Positions 38,561 to 46,545 of a stretch of 64,000 bases of DNA are shown here, piece by piece. The translations under genes were made by a program, and so were the position numbers. The notes under the pieces were generated by a model. The model had not been told where the DNA came from, searched no databases, and saw only the letters and a program-made list of their open reading frames with translations. The stretch is from Methylomonas rosea. GTDB lineage: Bacteria; Pseudomonadota; Gammaproteobacteria; Methylococcales; Methylomonadaceae. The stretch spans positions 1-64,000 of the forward strand of contig NZ_JANIBL010000011.1 of NCBI RefSeq assembly GCF_024505055.1, given 5' to 3'. Within the stretch, counting starts at the first letter, position 1, and every line of letters starts with the position of its first letter.

Positions 38561-38911
38561 ATGGCATTAGTAACATTTACCAGTCCCGAATATAGGGACA
38601 AAACCGTCTACGCCGTTGCTGGCAGTCACACCCAGACTATTTTGAAGCTGGCTTTGGAAAACAAGATCCCCATTAATTTCGAATGCGAAGATGGCGAATG
38701 CGGCACTTGCGTGGTCCGCGTCACCAGCATCGACAAAAAAATGGAGCGCATGGGTGGCACGATGACCGAGAAGGAAAAATCCCTGCTAAAACAAATCGGT
38801 AAAGTCACTACCGAACAGTTGGAGCAAATGATTGTTGACGACCTGCCGCCCGAATGGCGTCTGGCATGTCAGATGATCGTTAGGGATGAAGATATTCGCG
38901 TCGAATATTAA
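38561..38911 (+). CDS. FeSII (Shethna)-type protective [2Fe-2S] ferredoxin
   Basis: The 116-residue protein has ligands C42, C47, C50 and C103. Unlike normal ferredoxins it has a helical insert (about residues 64-95, TEKEKSLLKQIGKVTTEQLE) and the end DLPPEWRLACQMIV then RDEDIRVEY. This matches the Azotobacter FeSII protein, which on oxidation binds MoFe and Fe proteins and shields them reversibly from oxygen. With the flavodiiron protein it forms an apparent oxygen-protection set within the nif operon. AGGAG lies before the ATG. Confidence 0.85.
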   Translation: MALVTFTSPEYRDKTVYAVAGSHTQTILKLALENKIPINFECEDGECGTCVVRVTSIDKKMERMGGTMTEKEKSLLKQIGKVTTEQLEQMIVDDLPPEWRLACQMIVRDEDIRVEY

Positions 38912-38948
38912 TTTCTGCGTCATCGTTAAAAAGGCCGGAGAATCGAGT

Positions 38949-39554
38949 ATGAGTTGCACACTTTCCATAGAACCGAATGATAGGGCAAAGCCCTCGGTAG
39001 TTAAGTCGCGGCAACACATTTTTCAAGATCTGATGGCTCGTGCCGACCAGTCGCCCAACAGCGTCTGGTTGGCGCAAATCATCGCCAGTTGGAGCGTCGG
39101 CGATGGTGTGCTTCCCGATAGCCTGGGCTTAAGCCCGGCACAATTTCAACAAATGATCGACCGAAATTTCCCCGGTTATCAGCTGGCCACGCAAGCCAGT
39201 TCCGGTAGCTGTCTGGATTTCAGTCGCATGTTGGAAAAACAGGATTTGGAAATCCTGCTCGCGCAATTCGCTGCCAATCCCGGTACGGAGACCGAATGGC
39301 TGATCGCCATGATCGTGGCGGCCTGTCTGGGCAGCGATCATCTTTGGCAGGATTTAGGGCTGTGGTCACGGACCGATTTGTCGGCCATGCTGGGCTACAA
39401 CTTTCCGGAATTATTGGTGCGCAATAGCAAAGATATGAAATGGAAAAAGTTTTTGTACAAACAGCTATGTGAAGCGGAAGGTTTGTACGTCTGCCGAGCG
39501 CCATCCTGCGAGGTTTGTAAAGATTATCCGCAGTGCTTTGGGCCTGAGGATTGA
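38949..39554 (+). CDS. nifQ: NifQ, molybdenum donor for FeMo-cofactor
   Basis: NifQ carries a Mo-Fe-S cluster and delivers molybdenum to NifEN. From ATG 38949 (GGAG 8 bases upstream) it has 201 residues and ends with the signature C182-x4-C187-x2-C190-x5-C196. The open frame extends to 38886 inside the FeSII gene, but that extension lacks a good start. It closes the nif set; palindromic repeats follow. Confidence 0.93.
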   Translation: MSCTLSIEPNDRAKPSVVKSRQHIFQDLMARADQSPNSVWLAQIIASWSVGDGVLPDSLGLSPAQFQQMIDRNFPGYQLATQASSGSCLDFSRMLEKQDLEILLAQFAANPGTETEWLIAMIVAACLGSDHLWQDLGLWSRTDLSAMLGYNFPELLVRNSKDMKWKKFLYKQLCEAEGLYVCRAPSCEVCKDYPQCFGPED

Positions 39555-39558
39555 GCTT

Positions 39559-39680
39559 ATTATTCAGCGCGAAGCACAACGACTCGTTCCCAGAGTGGGG
39601 CAATGCCGTTCAGTTAAGAACTTGTAGGTGCGAATTTATTCGCACTACGGGCACCAAAGGTCGAATAAATTCGACCCTAC
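39559..39680. repeat. Palindromic intergenic repeats after nifQ
   Basis: ATTATTCAGCGCGAAGCACAAC at 39559-39580 recurs identically at 43294-43315. Next to it, GTAGG..CGAATttATTCG at 39624 and CGAATaaATTCGaCCCTAC ending at 39680 form nested inverted repeats that could end the nif transcript. The rest of 39681-39816 shows nothing recognisable. Confidence 0.65.
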
Positions 39681-39816
39681 ATTCAGCGACTTGTCGGGTT
39701 TTGCGATTTGCTGAATAGTTACGTTTTCTTTTTGGGGGCATCCCCATCCGAGTTCGAGCGTAGAAGCTACTTTGACTTTGCTCGCTAAAATTCGGTTGAG
39801 CCAGCGGCTTATCCGA

Positions 39817-40404
39817 TCACATCAAACCCAAAATCCGATAAGCCCCTTTCGTGTTTAAAACCACGGTGACTGGTGCGCTGGATTTGTTCTCCCAATACCA
39901 GCCGTGCGAGCCTTCGAACGGCGCGCTTAACGAGCCGCTGGATTGGCTATCGGTCGTTTCCTTGTAGCTTTTGAAATAGCCGGTTTTATCGCCTTGCGGT
40001 TCGCCGTGAAAATCAAAATACAGTGCCGCGCCGTTGGTGGACCACGAATATTCCAGCGCCGCGCCTTTGGCTAAATGAAATTTGTATTCCAGACCTTCGC
40101 CTGCCGGCACCACAATCTTTACCGTATCTTGCCACTGTAAATTCGAAGCCGCTTGCGCGGCGCTCACCGCCACCGGCTGCTCCGCGCAAGCAGCGGCTGC
40201 TCCTTGGGCGGCGGTTTTGTTTGCCGAGGATAAGCTGGTTAAACCGGTCATTTCACCAAACCCGGTCGGATCTATGCCATATTCGGCGGGCAACACCGCT
40301 GTGACGAGTACAACGCCTGCCAATAGTGTCGCCGACAGGCTGGCGATGGTCAGCGATTTGAGCGATTGAACCGGCGGGTTGCTGTCTTGCATCGAGTTAT
40401 CCAT
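39817..40404 (-). CDS. Single-span membrane-anchored protein paired with HupE
   Basis: The 195-residue product has one N-terminal membrane helix (LTIASLSATLLAGVVLVTAVL, about 18-38) and a periplasmic domain. The C-terminal half (from about residue 90) is aromatic-rich: VPAGEGLEYKFHLAKGAALEYSWS and FEGSHGWYWENKSSAPVTVVL. This C-terminal pattern recurs in short anchored proteins beside HupE/UreJ genes. Function unknown. It overlaps the HupE-like gene by 8 bases, so both are made together and may form a metal-handling unit. Confidence 0.7.
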   Translation of the reverse strand: MDNSMQDSNPPVQSLKSLTIASLSATLLAGVVLVTAVLPAEYGIDPTGFGEMTGLTSLSSANKTAAQGAAAACAEQPVAVSAAQAASNLQWQDTVKIVVPAGEGLEYKFHLAKGAALEYSWSTNGAALYFDFHGEPQGDKTGYFKSYKETTDSQSSGSLSAPFEGSHGWYWENKSSAPVTVVLNTKGAYRILGLM

Positions 40405-41098
40405 TGATGATGTACCCCGTGATTTGGTAGCCGAATAGAATTAAGCCGCCGGACATTAATAGAGTGTTGGTGGCTGCGGAAAAGGCGTAATAACTGCGAT
40501 GACGGCGCCAAAAGTCCAGTGCGATCAAGATAAACAGCAGAGCTAGAAACTGGCCGATCTCTACGCCCACGTTAAACGCCAACAAGTTTTTCCAAAGCCC
40601 GGCCGCGGGCAGCGAAAAGTCCTGCAATTTGGTCGCCAAGCCAAAGCCGTGAAACAAGCCAAAAACCATCACCGCCCATTTCGTATTGGGCTGAAACCCC
40701 AATAGACGCTGAAAACCGCCCAGGTTGTCGAAGCCTTTATAGACAATCGACAGGCCGATAATGGCGTCGATCAGAAACGGATTGACCGAGATGTGGCTCA
40801 ACACGCCGCACAGCAGCGTCAAGCTATGCCCGAGGGTAAACAGGCTGACATAGACCAGCACGTCGCGGGTGCGGAATAAGAAAAAAATCACCCCCAGCAA
40901 AAACAGCAAATGATCGTAGCCGGTGACCATGTGTTTGGCGCCGATATACAAAAACGGGCCGATGGCGACGCCTTGGTTGGTCAGCAAAAACCGCTCGGTA
41001 TTGGCATCGACGCCGTGGGCAAAGGCGGTGGAGCTGAGCAGCATTAACAGGAGCGGTAAACCTGTCAGCCAGGTTTTTCGCAAGGTTGCGGGAGTCAT
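40397..41098 (-). CDS. HupE/UreJ-family membrane protein
   Basis: The 233-residue protein has a signal sequence (cleavage after AFA, leaving a mature N-terminus AHGVD) and about six membrane helices. Histidines are conserved in KHMVTGYDHLLFLLGV, FTLGHSLTL and GLFHGFGLA, the HupE/UreJ_2 pattern associated with nickel or cobalt uptake. Nickel could serve a hydrogenase recycling H2 from nitrogenase, but no hydrogenase gene is present here, so the metal is unproven. Confidence 0.85.
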   Translation of the reverse strand: MTPATLRKTWLTGLPLLLMLLSSTAFAHGVDANTERFLLTNQGVAIGPFLYIGAKHMVTGYDHLLFLLGVIFFLFRTRDVLVYVSLFTLGHSLTLLCGVLSHISVNPFLIDAIIGLSIVYKGFDNLGGFQRLLGFQPNTKWAVMVFGLFHGFGLATKLQDFSLPAAGLWKNLLAFNVGVEIGQFLALLFILIALDFWRRHRSYYAFSAATNTLLMSGGLILFGYQITGYIING

Positions 41099-41482
41099 GT
41101 TTAAAAATTCCAGGTGTAATGGCGCCGAGTATAGTCGACTCGGATACTTGGGTTAAATAGCAAGCACAAGCAAGTGACAGCTTACCGCGTTTATTAAACG
41201 GGCCATTAAATTCCTTGGGCGCTGTTTTGATTGAATAATTACTAATTTTTTATCCGTGTTGAACCTTTGCTAATTTCAGGTGATTTACAAGGTAATTGCC
41301 CTGCACGAAACGGCCGGTGTTAATCTGTTCCAGCCGATACGGGACGATACTTCTTAAAACAAACGGTTAACGCATATATGACGACAGGCCAATAAGTTAA
41401 TACAGCATTACCCGACTAATAGTGCCGATTGATCGGCCACCAGTAGCCTTGTTCCAAGGCAAACCAAGCACCAAGGAAATTT
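41099..41482. other. Divergent intergenic region, nothing specific seen
   Basis: This 384-base gap should hold promoters for the HupE operon (minus) and the secreted CSLREA protein (plus). A weak TTGATT-N17-TTATCC pair near 41228 is the best match. A purine-rich AAGGAAATTT precedes the plus-strand ATG. No RNA gene or repeat was recognised. Confidence 0.4.
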
Positions 41483-43261
41483 ATGAACAGTTCAAAAACC
41501 AGTCTATCCGGCAACCACATGGCTTTGGCTGTGTTATCCGCGCTGATAGCTTCGCCTGCCTGGGCCAACACGATCAACGTCACCAATTTACTTGATGTAG
41601 CCGCTGTGGCGGATGGCAGTTGCACACTGCGCGAGGCGGTCGGCAACGCGAATAGCGATAGCGACACCACCGGCGGCGATTGTCCGGCCGGTGCGGGCGC
41701 CGATACCATCACCTTCGGCGTCAACGGCACTGCCGTGCTGAGCAGCACCCTGATCATCAGCGATGTCGATGGACTAACCCTTGATAGCTTGGGCCGCAGC
41801 GTCACGCTAAGTGGCGGTAACGCCGTGCGCGTGTTTTGGGTCACACCCGGCGCGGGCTTAACGTTAAAGAATCTGACCGTTGCCAACGGTTATGCGGACC
41901 CGCAGGGCGGCGGCGTGTATAACCAATTCGGTAACCTCACCGTGTTGAATAGCACTTTCGTCGGCAATACCGCCACCCGCACCGGCGGCGGTATTGCCAA
42001 CTACTCGGATACCTCCCTAGCCAATCCCGGCGGCAATCTCACGGTCGTTAACAGTACGTTCTCCGGCAACAGTTCGGTTTTCGGCGGTGCGATTAGAAAC
42101 TCCGGTATTGCGGCGACGATTATCAACAGCACCATTGTCGGCAATAGAGTGCAGCTACCGGCTTGCCCGCCGGGCTTGTTTTGTTCACTGGAAGACAACG
42201 GCGGCGGCATCGAAAATCTTGGTACGCTGAATCTACATAACAGCATCGTCGCCGGCAACACGGCGACGGTGGGTGATGCCGACATCGGCGGTTCGCCAAC
42301 GGCTGCCAGTTACAACTTGATTGGCTTTCCCGCTACCCTGTTTTACAGATGGAACGGGCTTGGCCCGATTGTGCCGGTACACGGCAGCAACGGCAACATT
42401 ACCGGTGTCGATGCGAGCACATTGGTCGCAGCTACTTTGGCTAACAACGGCGGCCCGACCCAAACTTTGGCGCTAGTCCCTGGCAGCGCCGCCATTGATG
42501 CCGCTGATAACGCACTGTGCGCCACTGCGCCGGTGAGTAATTTGGACCAACGCGGCGTGGCTCGTCCGCAAGGCCCGCAATGCGATATCGGTGCTTTCGA
42601 ATTGGCAGCTGTACCTTCGGCGGATTTGGCGGTCACCGGCACAGCCAGTGCAGCGATGGTGCGCGACAGCCTGACCTGGACGATTGTGGTTAAAAATAAC
42701 GGCACAGCCGATGCCTCGGGTGTGAAGTTAATCGATACCTTGCCGGCCTCCGGCTTGTCATCCATCTCCGCAACCGCATCGCAAGGTAATTGCAGTGCGC
42801 CGGTCAACGGTAAGATCACTTGTAATTTGGGTAGCCTGGCTAACACCGCCAGCGCCACGGTTAGCGTCAAAGCCATTCCCACTGCTGCGATTACGTTGAG
42901 TAATCAAGTGACTGTGCTTGCCGACCAAAACGACAGCCAGCCGCTAAATAACACTGCTACGCAAACGGTCGCTGTTCAGCCGCTATTGTGCAACGGCTTG
43001 GTGCCAACTATCGTCGGTACCACAGGTGCGGATACGTTAGTCGGTAGCAAACGCCGCGACATCATCCACGGTTTGAGCGGTAACGACACCATCAGCGGCG
43101 CTGCCGATAATGACATCATCTGCGGCGGCCTAGGCCAAGACACGCTGAAAGGCGATGCCGGTAACGACACCCTGAACGGCGAAGCAGGTACGGATAGCTG
43201 CGACGGCGGCGCCGGCACCGATACCGCGACTAACTGTGAGGCTAAAACCGGTATACCTTAG
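41483..43261 (+). CDS. Secreted CSLREA / beta-helix / DUF11 protein with C-terminal RTX repeats
   Basis: The 592-residue protein opens with a signal-like hydrophobic segment (cleavage near SPAWA) and a CSLREA-type domain (VADGSCTLREAV). A right-handed beta-helix region (about 115-300) has repeated NSTFxGN and NSTIVGN rungs. A DUF11-like Ig module (about 380-490) follows, then calcium-binding RTX nonapeptides at the end (GNDTISGAADNDIICGG, GNDTLNGEAGTD). Such proteins are extracellular adhesins or surface fibres. Having both a Sec-type N-terminus and RTX repeats is unusual. No type I secretion genes are adjacent. Confidence 0.8.
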   Translation: MNSSKTSLSGNHMALAVLSALIASPAWANTINVTNLLDVAAVADGSCTLREAVGNANSDSDTTGGDCPAGAGADTITFGVNGTAVLSSTLIISDVDGLTLDSLGRSVTLSGGNAVRVFWVTPGAGLTLKNLTVANGYADPQGGGVYNQFGNLTVLNSTFVGNTATRTGGGIANYSDTSLANPGGNLTVVNSTFSGNSSVFGGAIRNSGIAATIINSTIVGNRVQLPACPPGLFCSLEDNGGGIENLGTLNLHNSIVAGNTATVGDADIGGSPTAASYNLIGFPATLFYRWNGLGPIVPVHGSNGNITGVDASTLVAATLANNGGPTQTLALVPGSAAIDAADNALCATAPVSNLDQRGVARPQGPQCDIGAFELAAVPSADLAVTGTASAAMVRDSLTWTIVVKNNGTADASGVKLIDTLPASGLSSISATASQGNCSAPVNGKITCNLGSLANTASATVSVKAIPTAAITLSNQVTVLADQNDSQPLNNTATQTVAVQPLLCNGLVPTIVGTTGADTLVGSKRRDIIHGLSGNDTISGAADNDIICGGLGQDTLKGDAGNDTLNGEAGTDSCDGGAGTDTATNCEAKTGIP

Positions 43262-43293
43262 GGTAAGCCGGCGCTAAAAGAATAAAAATCGCA

Positions 43294-43444
43294 ATTATTC
43301 AGCGCGAAGCACAACAGTTCCTCTCCAGCGGGAGAGGCAGGGTGAGGGGAATCAAAATTAGGCACTTGCGAATTTAATTCTCCTCTCCCCAGCCCTCTCC
43401 TCCCGCACCCGCTGGGCATAAAGGACAGGGGTGAGGAGAGCAAA
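43294..43444. repeat. Intergenic palindromic repeats, copy 2
   Basis: This stretch begins with the 22-base unit shared with 39559-39580, followed by the GGGTGAGG-GAATCAAAATT and CCAGCCCTCTCC elements shared with 35894-35978, ending in a CTCTCC...GGAGAG stem. It combines both dispersed repeats of the window in one place. Confidence 0.65.
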
Positions 43445-43492
43445 TCAGCAACATAGGTTGGGTAAAACAACGGAAACCCAACAGAAACCATC

Positions 43493-43518
43493 AAAGCCGG
43501 CCTCTTTTGCCGGCTTAT
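43493..43518 (-). terminator. Hairpin at the end of the lipoprotein gene
   Basis: AAGCCGGC-ctcttt(t)-GCCGGCTT is a perfect 8-base stem overlapping the TAA of the minus-strand lipoprotein gene, with T-rich flanks on both sides. It could work in both directions, for the CSLREA gene as well. Confidence 0.65.
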
Positions 43519-44216
43519 TTCTTGGGGATGCCCGGATGCCGATTACCCAGATGATCGATGTCGTCCAGGCTCATAATCGGCGAATACATCAGATCATTGA
43601 TGTCGCTGGAGCGCTCCCAGCCCAATACCATCTGGCCGATGGCGCGTTTGGTCATTTTGATGAAGCGCGATTCCAGTTGTTGGCGGCTACCGAGCGAATT
43701 TTCCGGTTCAGAGTGCATGCGCGCGGCGGAAATCACCGAGCAGCGGCGAACTGTGTCGTGATAAGAAAACTGGAAACGAAAATTTCGAGCCCGGCTGTTG
43801 ATGTCGCGGTTAGTCAGAAAAATAAAATAGGTGCTGCTGTCTGCTTCCGGCAAACGCTGCATCACGGTCTTGGCCTGTTCGAAAATATCTTCCGCTGCGT
43901 ATTGCTGACCGCCCTGCATCGGCATCAGGCCTTGCGTGCCCATAGCCACTATGCCCTTAACCCACAGACCGAATTCCTTACTCAAATCTCTGCTCATTTG
44001 CGCCGCAACATCTTCCGAAAAATCATTCAGTGGAATCAGATAAACATTCACGGGGCCGGTTTTTTCGGTGGCGGCCGGTGGGTAGAGCGAGGCGGTTGAC
44101 AGGGATTTTGGAGCGGGGGCTGGGTCGGCTAAGGCTAATGGCTGGGTATATTGAGAGTTTGTTGTGCAGCCGGTCAGGGCAACCAACAAAAAAATCGTCA
44201 TTGATAGATGTTTCAT
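43515..44216 (-). CDS. Lipoprotein of unknown function
   Basis: From the ATG at 44216 the 233-residue product has a lipoprotein signal peptide: MKHLSMTIFLLVALTGC, with the lipobox LTGC. The open frame extends to 44333, but that would bury the signal peptide. The mature part has a beta-strand-rich segment (PVNVYLIPLNDFSEDVAAQM) and a charged C-terminus, with no known domain recognised. It lies downstream of a small antitoxin gene in the same direction and ends in a strong hairpin. Confidence 0.65.
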   Translation of the reverse strand: MKHLSMTIFLLVALTGCTTNSQYTQPLALADPAPAPKSLSTASLYPPAATEKTGPVNVYLIPLNDFSEDVAAQMSRDLSKEFGLWVKGIVAMGTQGLMPMQGGQQYAAEDIFEQAKTVMQRLPEADSSTYFIFLTNRDINSRARNFRFQFSYHDTVRRCSVISAARMHSEPENSLGSRQQLESRFIKMTKRAIGQMVLGWERSSDINDLMYSPIMSLDDIDHLGNRHPGIPKK

Positions 44217-44332
44217 TCGGATTGTCCTGAGTCTACATATGCTGAATTGTCGGCGTTTAAGGGGCGCTTGATTACTAATGGTTGCGGCAATGTAAATACA
44301 GCCATTGGCATCAGGCAAATAGCAATTTTTCA

Positions 44333-44563
44333 TTACAGGGTCTTGCGTTCCAGGGGCACGGTATCTTCTCGGCCATCATTCATAAAATCGTCGGGCAATG
44401 CGACCAAGGTGTCGAATATTGTGGCAGCGCTGGCGGGCGTTTCTCGTAAGACGATCTCATCACCCCGGCGAAATATTTCCACCCTGGCAGTGTTGAAACG
44501 AAATTCCTTGGGTAGCAGTACCATCTGGCTATTGCCGGATTGAAAAACTCGGGTGTAGGCCAT
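44333..44563 (-). CDS. VapB-like antitoxin, no adjacent toxin
   Basis: The 76-residue protein resembles VapB/AbrB-type antitoxins: a short swapped-hairpin DNA-binding domain (RVFQSGNSQMVLLPKEFRF, then EIFRRGDEIVL) and an acidic C-terminal tail that would bind a PIN toxin. No PIN-domain VapC gene follows; the next gene is a lipoprotein. It is either an orphan regulator or what remains of a toxin-antitoxin module. Confidence 0.72.
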   Translation of the reverse strand: MAYTRVFQSGNSQMVLLPKEFRFNTARVEIFRRGDEIVLRETPASAATIFDTLVALPDDFMNDGREDTVPLERKTL

Positions 44564-44889
44564 CTAGTTCCCCTAATGGATTGTTACGCGAAGTATATAA
44601 GTTTTGAGGCATGCGTAAATATTGCGTGCGAATAGCATCTCAATCTGGTGAAGCCAGAAGAACAGCGTCTCATGTTCTTGTTAAATGGCGTGATTTATTG
44701 CACGTCTACCTAGTGTCCGGGCGCAATACCCGCTAGTATCGGTCCAACAAAGTAACAGGTGGTTTTGAATATGACTATTACTGAACTACATCAACCAATC
44801 TCACGGATTAGATGGACTCAATGATCGATAATAGATTAAAAGGATGGACAAAGCCTTTTGAGGCTCAAATTCGCATTAGAACTTAATAA
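44564..44889. other. Gap before the DUF262-HipA pair
   Basis: The 326 bases contain no gene I can support. A 17-codon ATG frame at 44771-44824 (MTITELHQPISRIRWTQ) is too short to interpret. No HipB-like helix-turn-helix gene is present. A promoter must lie here, but no confident -35/-10 pair was seen. Confidence 0.5.
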
Positions 44890-46545
44890 ATGGCAACTAC
44901 TAATCATATGCAAGCTCCAGAACCCTTGGAACGTCGCCCAGAGGCCAGGGCATTCAAAATCGAAGATTTAATGGCTGAGGTTCGTTTGGGGCGAGTTCGT
45001 ATCCCGTCTTTTCAAAGACCGTTGAGTTGGGGTCGGAAAGACGCAAGTAAATTGATTGATAGCCTTTATCGTGGTTATCCAGTAGGTACTTTATTATTTT
45101 GGGAGACAACTGCGCAAACTAGTGAAATGCGCTTTGGGTCTGTCAATATCAATGCTGCAGAACGTACGGATGCGTGGTGGGTGGTGGACGGTCAGCAGCG
45201 TATTGTCTCATTGGCGAGAGTGCTCTTAGCTTCTGAAGCGAATAGCGATGCTTTCGCGCTTTATTTCGACTTGGATCGAATCGAGTTTGTCTCGCCACCG
45301 TCGGTGTCCGCGCGAAGCTTAGATCCGACTCGCTGGCTACCTATGACTGAGGTACTGGACTCAGAGTACCTTTTTCAGTGGCTGATGGCAAAGTCATCTA
45401 TTAACAAAGTCCGCCGTGATCGGGCATTTCAATTGGGCAAACGAATACGTGAATATGAAATCCCAGCTTATATTGTTCGAACGGATAGCGAAGAAATTCT
45501 TAGAGAAGTGTTCAGCCGTGTGAACTCCACGGGTAAACGGCTGGAAGCATCCCAGGTTTTCGATGCTTTGCATGGTGCAAGATCTCGTTCGAGACCGGCA
45601 ACAATCACGGATATTGTTACGGAATTAGAAGCCCTTGGTTTTGGTCGTGTTGAGGAAAAGACGTTATACAAGCTGTTACGGGTTCTTAAAGGCGCTCCGG
45701 TTATTCAAGGTGGAAACGATGGTCCATTGCGTTTGACATCTAACGAGGCTGAGCAAGCCTATCAGCAAACGGCGGAAGCAGCGAAACGGGTTATTCAGTT
45801 TCTAAAGGAGGAGAGTGGCATTCCCCATTATGAGTTGCTTCCGTATAAACAACCTGTAGTTACATTAGGTAAGTTTTTTAGCTATCACCCTAGCGCAAAT
45901 GCCCGCTCACGCGATTTACTGGCACGCTGGCTGTGGCGCGGTGCACTGAACGGTTCGCATCAAGGAGACACTGCTTCTACCCGAAAAGCACTTGATCGCA
46001 TTGACCCGGACAATGAAGAACTGTCGGTCCAGCACATGTTGGAAATGGTTGATCGAAAGCCCGATAAATATCCATCTGCGGCAGAGCCCTTCAATTTTCG
46101 CTATTCGGTAAGTAAGCTTCAGGCACTTGCTCTAATGGCACTTGGTCCGCGCGATCTCGAAAGCGGAACATTTCTGCAGCTAGAAGCACTTTTGATTAAC
46201 GGTTTGAATGACCAAGAAACGCTTTTTACTCGGGTATTTGCCAATAGAACGGCAACTCAAAACGAATTACATACTTCTGTCGCTAATAGGTTGGCTCATC
46301 CGCCCCGTAACGGAGGACTGCGCCGAATACTACTAAATGTCAGCAATCCGCATATACTGGCATCGCACGGCATAACAGATATTGCCATGCAAGTCTTGCA
46401 TGAGGGGAATACGGCGCAATTTCTTCAATTACGTGCGGAACAGCTACAGCTTCATTTTGACCGATTTTTCCAACAACGTACTCGCTGGGACGAGCCTGAC
46501 CGCCCCTCTCTGTCTTCACTGTTTGTCTCGGACGAGGAGGAATAA
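44890..46545 (+). CDS. DUF262-domain protein (GmrS-like), partner of HipA
   Basis: The 551-residue protein has the DUF262 fold: IPSFQRPLSWGRKDASKLID near residue 38, YPVGTLLFW, and the nucleotide-binding motif D100-G-Q-Q-R104 (VVDGQQRIVSL). A later FSRVNSTGKRLEASQVFDAL block is also typical. DUF262 occurs in type IV restriction enzymes (GmrSD) and other anti-phage systems. Here I see no DUF1524/HNH nuclease motif in the C-terminal half, so the nuclease part may be absent or replaced. The TAA is followed directly by the ATG of a HipA kinase gene, with GAGGAGG at its end as that gene's ribosome-binding site. ATG at 44890 has no clear Shine-Dalgarno; M7 is an alternative start. Confidence 0.85.
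   Translation: MATTNHMQAPEPLERRPEARAFKIEDLMAEVRLGRVRIPSFQRPLSWGRKDASKLIDSLYRGYPVGTLLFWETTAQTSEMRFGSVNINAAERTDAWWVVDGQQRIVSLARVLLASEANSDAFALYFDLDRIEFVSPPSVSARSLDPTRWLPMTEVLDSEYLFQWLMAKSSINKVRRDRAFQLGKRIREYEIPAYIVRTDSEEILREVFSRVNSTGKRLEASQVFDALHGARSRSRPATITDIVTELEALGFGRVEEKTLYKLLRVLKGAPVIQGGNDGPLRLTSNEAEQAYQQTAEAAKRVIQFLKEESGIPHYELLPYKQPVVTLGKFFSYHPSANARSRDLLARWLWRGALNGSHQGDTASTRKALDRIDPDNEELSVQHMLEMVDRKPDKYPSAAEPFNFRYSVSKLQALALMALGPRDLESGTFLQLEALLINGLNDQETLFTRVFANRTATQNELHTSVANRLAHPPRNGGLRRILLNVSNPHILASHGITDIAMQVLHEGNTAQFLQLRAEQLQLHFDRFFQQRTRWDEPDRPSLSSLFVSDEEE

Noticed and set aside
43431..44099. Plus-strand 222-codon frame opposite the lipoprotein gene
   Set aside because: It is the complement of a gene with a clear lipobox, and it starts within repeat sequence.
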